A program made the translations under genes and the position numbers. Below the pieces are notes generated by a model. That model did not search any database. It was given only the letters and a program-made list of their open reading frames with translations, and had not been told where the DNA came from. This document shows, piece after piece, positions 59,996 to 64,000 of a stretch of DNA of 64,000 bases (positions are counted from its first letter, which is position 1; the number at the start of each line of letters is the position of its first letter). The DNA comes from Thermoleophilaceae bacterium (lineage in GTDB: Bacteria; Actinomycetota; Thermoleophilia; Solirubrobacterales; Thermoleophilaceae). The stretch spans positions 17,977 through 81,976 of the forward strand of contig JAUJNT010000006.1 in the NCBI GenBank assembly GCA_030448005.1, given 5' to 3'.

Positions 59996-60104
59996 CGAGC
60001 CCGGACGGTGTCCTAGTTTTCAGTAGTCCTCCTTTGAGGTGCTGAGAGGCTGCCCGCGGGGTGGCTCACCAGCCAAGACCATCGCCTTGGGCGTACGTGC
60101 GTTT

Positions 60105-60461
60105 ATGAAGCATGTCCGCTCAGCTGGCTCAGCGGTACCGGTAATCGCGACTTGGCTGCTTGTCGGATGCACAGTGGCCTTTGCGAGTGGATGCCTCGGT
60201 GATGTCGTGCAGAGGACGAGAACGTGCGCCGACCTACCTCGCCGCACTATCCTTGACGGAAAAGCTACCGCTATTCACCAACTCCGATCGAGCGTACGTG
60301 AGGTGGGCAAAGGGTCCTTCCTCTATGTGGATACGCAACGCTGTCCCGGACATGTGGAGTTGGTGATCTACCATGCGGCCGAGGAGGACCAGGCTAGGCT
60401 CACAGCCCTGTGGCGCAAGTCAGGACTTACCGAGATCCCGGTGCGCTGGCGGAACGTTTAG
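60105..60461 (+). CDS. Small membrane/lipoprotein-like protein, unknown function
   Basis: A 118-residue protein with an N-terminal hydrophobic segment (VPVIATWLLVGCTVAFASGC) holding two possible lipobox Cys, and a mature part with CADLPRRTILDGKATAIHQL and FLYVDTQRCPGHVELVIYHA. ATG 60105 is chosen; upstream frame is less likely. Like the gene at 59231, its base use is less GC-rich. The family was not recognised. Confidence 0.55.
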   Translation: MKHVRSAGSAVPVIATWLLVGCTVAFASGCLGDVVQRTRTCADLPRRTILDGKATAIHQLRSSVREVGKGSFLYVDTQRCPGHVELVIYHAAEEDQARLTALWRKSGLTEIPVRWRNV

Positions 60462-60506
60462 AGCGTAATCCCGCACACGCCGAGTCGGACGGGGGCCTGG
60501 CGGGGC

Positions 60507-60838
60507 CTATCGCGGAGGCCCGAAGTGAGCGGCCATCCGAGCGCCGATCACTTCCGCGATCAGCTGCAGGCTCTCAAGCGGTCGAAAGAAGACGGTCAAC
60601 TCGCGAACCTGCCCCTGCTCATCGAGGCGCACCACGGTGAACCCTGCGCCCCCTTGCCTCTGATTGTCGCTTCGAAGAGCGCAGCCGCCGACTTACCTTC
60701 GATCAGCTCCTCGGTCAGTTCGAAGTCCTCGAGCTCGTGGCTGAGCACGGCGAACAGGAGGCGGGCGACCTCCTTCCCAACCATCGGGGCATCGTGAACG
60801 GCGACGGTGATCGAGATCTCATCGGCGAGGCTAGCCAC
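60507..60838 (-). pseudogene. Frameshifted SnoaL/NTF2-like protein gene
   Basis: On the minus strand, residues from GTG 60838 read MASLADEISITVAVHDAPMV through DFELTEELIEGKSAAALFEA, a typical NTF2-like N-terminal part. At the C5 run 60649-60653 (G5 on the minus strand) the frame must shift by one base; the next frame then reads FTVVRLDEQGQVRELTVFFR, PLESLQLIAEVIGARMAAHF and stops at 60507-60509. Restoring one G would give a single open frame. The N-terminus is also slightly short compared with the family. Either a true pseudogene or a one-base sequence error. Confidence 0.7.
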
Positions 60839-60914
60839 GATTCGCTCCGGCTCGAGCGCGGCGAGGGGCGGCTGTATCCGAGACGCGGAGCTGCCATTCG
60901 AGGCGGAGCCTACG

Positions 60915-62108
60915 TCAGGCGGGGCGGATCACGAGCCGCCGGAGACGGAGTACGCCCGCCGGCAGCCACCAGAGCGCGAGTCCGAGCGCCACGGCGACGG
61001 CCAGGTTGACCTGGAAGCCGACCGCCCCGACGAGCAGGGCAACGGCCCCGTCGCGCGCGCCTTTCAGGTCGCGCAAGAGACCGATATGAAGCAGGCCGGC
61101 GGCAGCGAGCATCCCCGCAAGCACCGGCAGCGGGAACGCGGCGAGCTGCGCGGCGAGGCCGGCGCCCAAACCCACCGCGAGAATCACGAGCGTGACTCCC
61201 AATACGAGGGGCGCTCCGGCCGTGCGTGCTCCGAACGCGCGGTGCGCGGTGAGGCCCCCCGCACCGTGGCACACGGGCATGCCCGAGATGGCGCCGGAGA
61301 ACAGGTTTGCCAGACCGAGCGTCGAAGCCAAGCGCCCCGGCCTTACCCGCGAAGCCTGCTCGCCGAAGTAGGTGCGCGCGGCGTCACTGGTGGCGATGCA
61401 CGAGTTGGCGAACGTGAGAGGAACCTGCGGCAGCACCAGGACAGTCAACGCCGTCCAGAACGTGGCCGGGTCGAGGTCTGGAAGCGCGAGGCTCGACGGT
61501 CCGAAGGCCAGATCGCCACCGGCGCGAGTCAGAATCACCACCAGCGCGAGCCCCACGAGCGCGAGCGCCACGGGGCGACGCCTGAACGCCATCGCGACGG
61601 CCAACACCACTATGCCGAGGATCACGAGCGCGGTCGGGTCGGCGGCGTGATCGCGAAAGGATGTCGGCGCGTCGTGCAAGAGACCCCAGGCGACCTTCAG
61701 GAAGAGCAGCCCCACCGTCAGCTGAACGCCGCGGACGACGGCACGGGGGAAGATCCGCGCCGCGCGGTCCACGAGACCCGTGCGTCCGAGCACGAGGAAG
61801 ATGACTCCCATCAGAAGCGCGCCCGCGGCCACCTCGTCCGCACCGAGCCCTTGGGCGATGGCGATCGCGCCGAAAGCCTTCAGCGGCTGAACGGGCACCG
61901 GAAGGCGATAGGCGAACGCGGCCAGAAGGCACAAGAGCCCGGCCGGGAGCAGCACCGCGGTCGCACCCAGCCCATTCACGACGACGAGTGCAGTCGCGAT
62001 GGGCACCAGCACACCCACGTCGGCAACGGCGCCGGCCAGCTCGCGCCCGTCCAGCCGAATCGGGGGAGGGGGAACCTGCCGGGCCTCGACACGGGCGGCG
62101 CCGTTCAC
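60915..62108 (-). CDS. MOT1-like sulfate/molybdate transporter
   Basis: A 397-residue transporter with ~10 hydrophobic spans. RLPVPVQPLKAFGAIAIAQG (~68-87) is the signature loop of the MFS_MOT1 family, and SGAISGMPVCHGAGGLTAHR with FGARTAG is the second hallmark. Such proteins carry molybdate or sulfate. The N-terminal ~20 residues are low-complexity. It lies downstream, on the same strand, of the GNAT gene (54 nt). No molybdenum cofactor genes are seen here. Confidence 0.85.
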   Translation of the reverse strand: MNGAARVEARQVPPPPIRLDGRELAGAVADVGVLVPIATALVVVNGLGATAVLLPAGLLCLLAAFAYRLPVPVQPLKAFGAIAIAQGLGADEVAAGALLMGVIFLVLGRTGLVDRAARIFPRAVVRGVQLTVGLLFLKVAWGLLHDAPTSFRDHAADPTALVILGIVVLAVAMAFRRRPVALALVGLALVVILTRAGGDLAFGPSSLALPDLDPATFWTALTVLVLPQVPLTFANSCIATSDAARTYFGEQASRVRPGRLASTLGLANLFSGAISGMPVCHGAGGLTAHRAFGARTAGAPLVLGVTLVILAVGLGAGLAAQLAAFPLPVLAGMLAAAGLLHIGLLRDLKGARDGAVALLVGAVGFQVNLAVAVALGLALWWLPAGVLRLRRLVIRPA

Positions 62109-62162
62109 GCTGGCAGCCTCCCATGCCGGGCTGAGGGCCAGCGTGAGAGCTCCCAGGTCACG

Positions 62163-62729
62163 TTATGTGCCCGTGCCCGCCGAGTCACTCTGATGCGGCG
62201 TCGCGGCCTTCGCGAGCGAGGCCGCCAGACGCACTTTGCTCTGCCCGCTGGTGACCTGCCGGGCCTCAGCGCCGTCGAGGGCAAAGCCGAAGCTCGCATA
62301 GAACTCACGGGCACTGTGGTTCTCCGCCAAGACCCACACCGTGGCTTCTTGACAGCCGTTGCTTCGTAGCCGGTCGAGCGCCTCGGCAAGAAGCCGGCGC
62401 CCTATGCCGCGCCGCCACCGGGAAGGCTCGACGTAGAGGGCCGTGACCTCGCCGCTGCGCTCGCCGGCGTCATCGTCTCGACTCTGGGGAAGGCCTGAGC
62501 CGAAGCCTTGAACTCCGCGGCCTTCGACTTCAGCCACCACTGTGAATCCGGATCCCTCCCCGCCCGAGAGGATTTGGCGCCAGCGCTCCTCCCGCTGCCC
62601 CGGCGACATGGCGTCGAGTACCTCGTCAGGCAGGATGCCGCGATAGGCGGCCTGCCACGAGCTGACGTGCACGCGGGCGATCGAGGGGGCGTCGGCAACG
62701 ACGGCGGTGCGAACCGCAACCCACGACAT
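62163..62729 (-). CDS. GNAT-family N-acetyltransferase
   Basis: A 188-residue GNAT. RTAVVADAPSIARVHVSSWQ and YRGILPDEVLDAMSPGQREE open it; the acetyl-CoA site is VEPSRWRRGIGRRLLAEALD (R-x-x-G-x-G/A), and REFYASFGFALDG closes the fold. ATG 62729 is chosen; a minus-strand TACGGT at 62736-62741 lies 6 nt upstream. The substrate is unknown; members of this subgroup acetylate small amines or peptides. Confidence 0.87.
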   Translation of the reverse strand: MSWVAVRTAVVADAPSIARVHVSSWQAAYRGILPDEVLDAMSPGQREERWRQILSGGEGSGFTVVAEVEGRGVQGFGSGLPQSRDDDAGERSGEVTALYVEPSRWRRGIGRRLLAEALDRLRSNGCQEATVWVLAENHSAREFYASFGFALDGAEARQVTSGQSKVRLAASLAKAATPHQSDSAGTGT

Positions 62730-62735
62730 GGCCGC

Positions 62736-62741
62736 ACCGTA
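62736..62741 (-). promoter_or_regulatory. -10 element for leaderless GNAT mRNA
   Basis: On the minus strand TACGGT ends 6 nt before the ATG at 62729, with no Shine-Dalgarno between. It supports the choice of this start over the longer frame. Confidence 0.45.
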
Positions 62742-62803
62742 GCCCGCGGCTCGCATGTACGCGATGCCGGCGTGAGCCGCCCGATGAGCAGCCGGCCCGG
62801 GAA

Positions 62804-63811
62804 TCAGCGGTTCAGGCGCACGCGGTCCCAGGTGAAGACCTGGGGCGTGCGGGTGACGTGCAGTCGAAGCCACTCGCGCGGCCTCGACGCGGCGCCCTGC
62901 ACCACGACTCGTATGAGGTTCGGCGCAGCCGTGGTCACGCCGTGCAGGCCGCTGCCAAGCCTCAGCGGATAGTCGAACCTGAAGTGATGCGAGTCGCCCT
63001 GCAGGACCAGCACCGGGCGGCGGAAGGCACGAGCCCGCCTGGCCAGCCTTGCCACGATCCGGTCATAGCCCGAGGTGGTTCCAGGAGGCGCTTGTGCCGG
63101 CCACATGTCGGCTTGCATGGCCACCACTACGGCGGCCGCCCGCTGGGCCCGCGCGGCGTCAAAGGCCTGATCAAGCCACCTCAGGTCCGCCTTCACGCGT
63201 GAGCGGTGGTCCTCCGTCTGCTCTCTGATCCGAGCGGGGTCTGTGGACCAGGGCTGCAGCCCGTTGTTCGAGCCCGGTACGTGGAGCGTCGTGAACACCG
63301 TGCGGTCCTCCGACCAGCGGACGTTCTCTACGAACGGCGCACCCTGTGCCTTGACCCGCCGCGGGTGCTTACCGAGGGTCTGGCCGGGAGAGGCGAAGAA
63401 CACCGATCGCAGCTTGGCCAAGCGTTGCGTCGGGGCCAGACCGCCCTTGTCCGGCTTGTGACAGTCGGTCCACTCATTGTCTCCGGGGGTGTAGACAAGC
63501 GGGTCGGTGAACGTGTCGAAGTCCCGGCGGATCCGCTCGAGGTAGTCGTCCTCGCAGCGGCTCGGGCCTTCCTGTATGTCCCCGAGGTGGATCACCAGGC
63601 GCACGTCGGGGTCCGCGTTGATCTTCGCGATGTCTCTGCGGAAGCCCGCGACCTGGGCGGGGCCGTACGGGGTATCCCCTATCACGGCGATCGTGCGGCC
63701 CCGTGGGCGCCTGGACTCCTCGGTATCCGGATCGTCACCGCCACAGCCGGTGACCGCGAGTCCGGCGAGCACGAGCGCGGTGGCGGCGGCCGTACGCACC
63801 TTGTCGTTCAC
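62804..63811 (-). CDS. Calcineurin-like metallophosphoesterase lipoprotein
   Basis: A 335-residue exported lipoprotein with lipobox VTGC (signal ALVLAGLAVTGC). Metal-binding motifs are IAVIGDTPYG (first Asp), VIHLGDIQEG (GD), YTPGDNEWTDC (GDN-E, in place of GNH-D/E), ADMWPAQAPP and LVLQGDSHHFRFD (GDxHH). This matches secreted metallophosphoesterase-like proteins. The catalytic GNHE position is GDNE, common in this subgroup. Start GTG 63811 has GGGAG 5 nt upstream. It may act on phosphoesters in the envelope; the substrate is unknown. Confidence 0.83.
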   Translation of the reverse strand: MNDKVRTAAATALVLAGLAVTGCGGDDPDTEESRRPRGRTIAVIGDTPYGPAQVAGFRRDIAKINADPDVRLVIHLGDIQEGPSRCEDDYLERIRRDFDTFTDPLVYTPGDNEWTDCHKPDKGGLAPTQRLAKLRSVFFASPGQTLGKHPRRVKAQGAPFVENVRWSEDRTVFTTLHVPGSNNGLQPWSTDPARIREQTEDHRSRVKADLRWLDQAFDAARAQRAAAVVVAMQADMWPAQAPPGTTSGYDRIVARLARRARAFRRPVLVLQGDSHHFRFDYPLRLGSGLHGVTTAAPNLIRVVVQGAASRPREWLRLHVTRTPQVFTWDRVRLNR

Positions 63812-63919
63812 CGTAACTCCCGCAGTCGGTTACAAGTCTCCCGAGCGCCTAACCATCGGCGGCGATCGTAGTCGAAGTGGCCCGCAGAGACCCGTGAAGA
63901 CCATCGGCCTGGGTCGCCC

Positions 63920-64000
63920 TCAGGCCTCGGCGGCGATCAGCATCTCGGTCATCGTGAAGGCCGGCCGCAGCTTGAGCCCTTCCGCGGCGACGTTGGCCGC
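63920..64000 (-). CDS. 3' end of an unidentified gene (5' partial)
   Basis: On the minus strand 26 codons in frame to the window edge read AANVAAEGLKLRPAFTMTEM and LIAAEA, then stop (TGA at 63920-63922). The codon usage fits real coding. Too little is visible to assign a family. Confidence 0.5.
   Translation of the reverse strand, partial: AANVAAEGLKLRPAFTMTEMLIAAEA

Noticed and set aside
60525-60797. 90-codon plus-strand frame as a gene
   Set aside because: It is the complement of the frameshifted NTF2-like gene, and its Ser-rich translation has no fold-like pattern.
60807-62369. 520-codon plus-strand frame across the MOT1-like and GNAT genes
   Set aside because: Its translation is Arg/Glu/His-rich without fold-like pattern, and it spans two recognised minus-strand genes.
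63255-63290. tRNA T-loop-like GTTCGAGCCC
   Set aside because: It lies inside the metallophosphoesterase gene, and no cloverleaf or acceptor stem can be drawn around it.

Overview
The window is strongly GC-rich, densely packed actinobacterial chromosome. Three features point to Thermoleophilia (a Solirubrobacterales-like soil actinobacterium): a single-chain FbiC (coenzyme F420 biosynthesis), a sortase-E type LAxTG surface protein, and secreted propeller proteins ending in Arg/Cys-rich beta-sandwich tails. The lineage is inferred from gene style only. I found no rRNA, tRNA, CRISPR, insertion sequence or prophage.

Positions 476-39004 form one large cell-surface polysaccharide locus in several transcription blocks. 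(i) A minus block (3233-476) has a SAM methyltransferase, an FkbM methyltransferase and a GT14 glycosyltransferase. (ii) A tightly coupled ten-gene plus block (3419-15633) has a Wzm/Wzt ABC exporter, three GT4 genes (one a two-enzyme fusion), a three-enzyme UDP-2-acetamido-2,6-dideoxy-L-hexose set, a GT2 and an ATP-grasp ligase. (iii) A minus block (19804-15577) has a second Wzm/Wzt exporter, a FemAB/GNAT-like transferase and a GT2. (iv) A mixed middle (20257-29082) has a DegT aminotransferase, two paralogous secreted GH-A-like glycosidases (one with a degenerate NucA/NucB-like tail), a sugar epimerase, a GT4 and a Wzx-like flippase. (v) A minus block (39004-29173) has a polyprenyl glycosylphosphotransferase, GT2, GT4, a Wzy/O-antigen ligase-like protein, a Wzz-like protein carrying a carbohydrate-binding-type domain, a membrane Hanks-type probable pseudokinase and a GT4. 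The locus therefore holds parts for both ABC-dependent and Wzx/Wzy-dependent export.

From 39248 onward the genes are mostly small housekeeping or accessory units: an MBL hydrolase with ClpS, crotonyl-CoA carboxylase/reductase with a coupled small protein, a VOC protein, an ECF sigma factor with a SnoaL-like tail, a GST-like protein, and a coiled-coil protein with a PD-(D/E)XK-like domain. These are followed by secreted Kelch and NHL propellers, lipoproteins, an LAxTG surface protein, YgfZ, a pseudo-receiver, a THI5-like binding protein, an aquaporin, FbiC, a cupin, two orphan secreted proteins in a visibly less GC-rich patch, a frameshifted NTF2-like gene, a MOT1-like transporter, a GNAT and a metallophosphoesterase. 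Several of these genes have a TANNNT -10 element only 6-7 nt before the start codon and no Shine-Dalgarno, which suggests leaderless mRNAs.

The best candidate for an under-described system is block (v): a Wzx/Wzy-type assembly set in which the usual bacterial tyrosine kinase partner is absent and a membrane-spanning Hanks-type kinase homologue with degraded catalytic motifs sits directly after a Wzz-like protein with a carbohydrate-binding insert.
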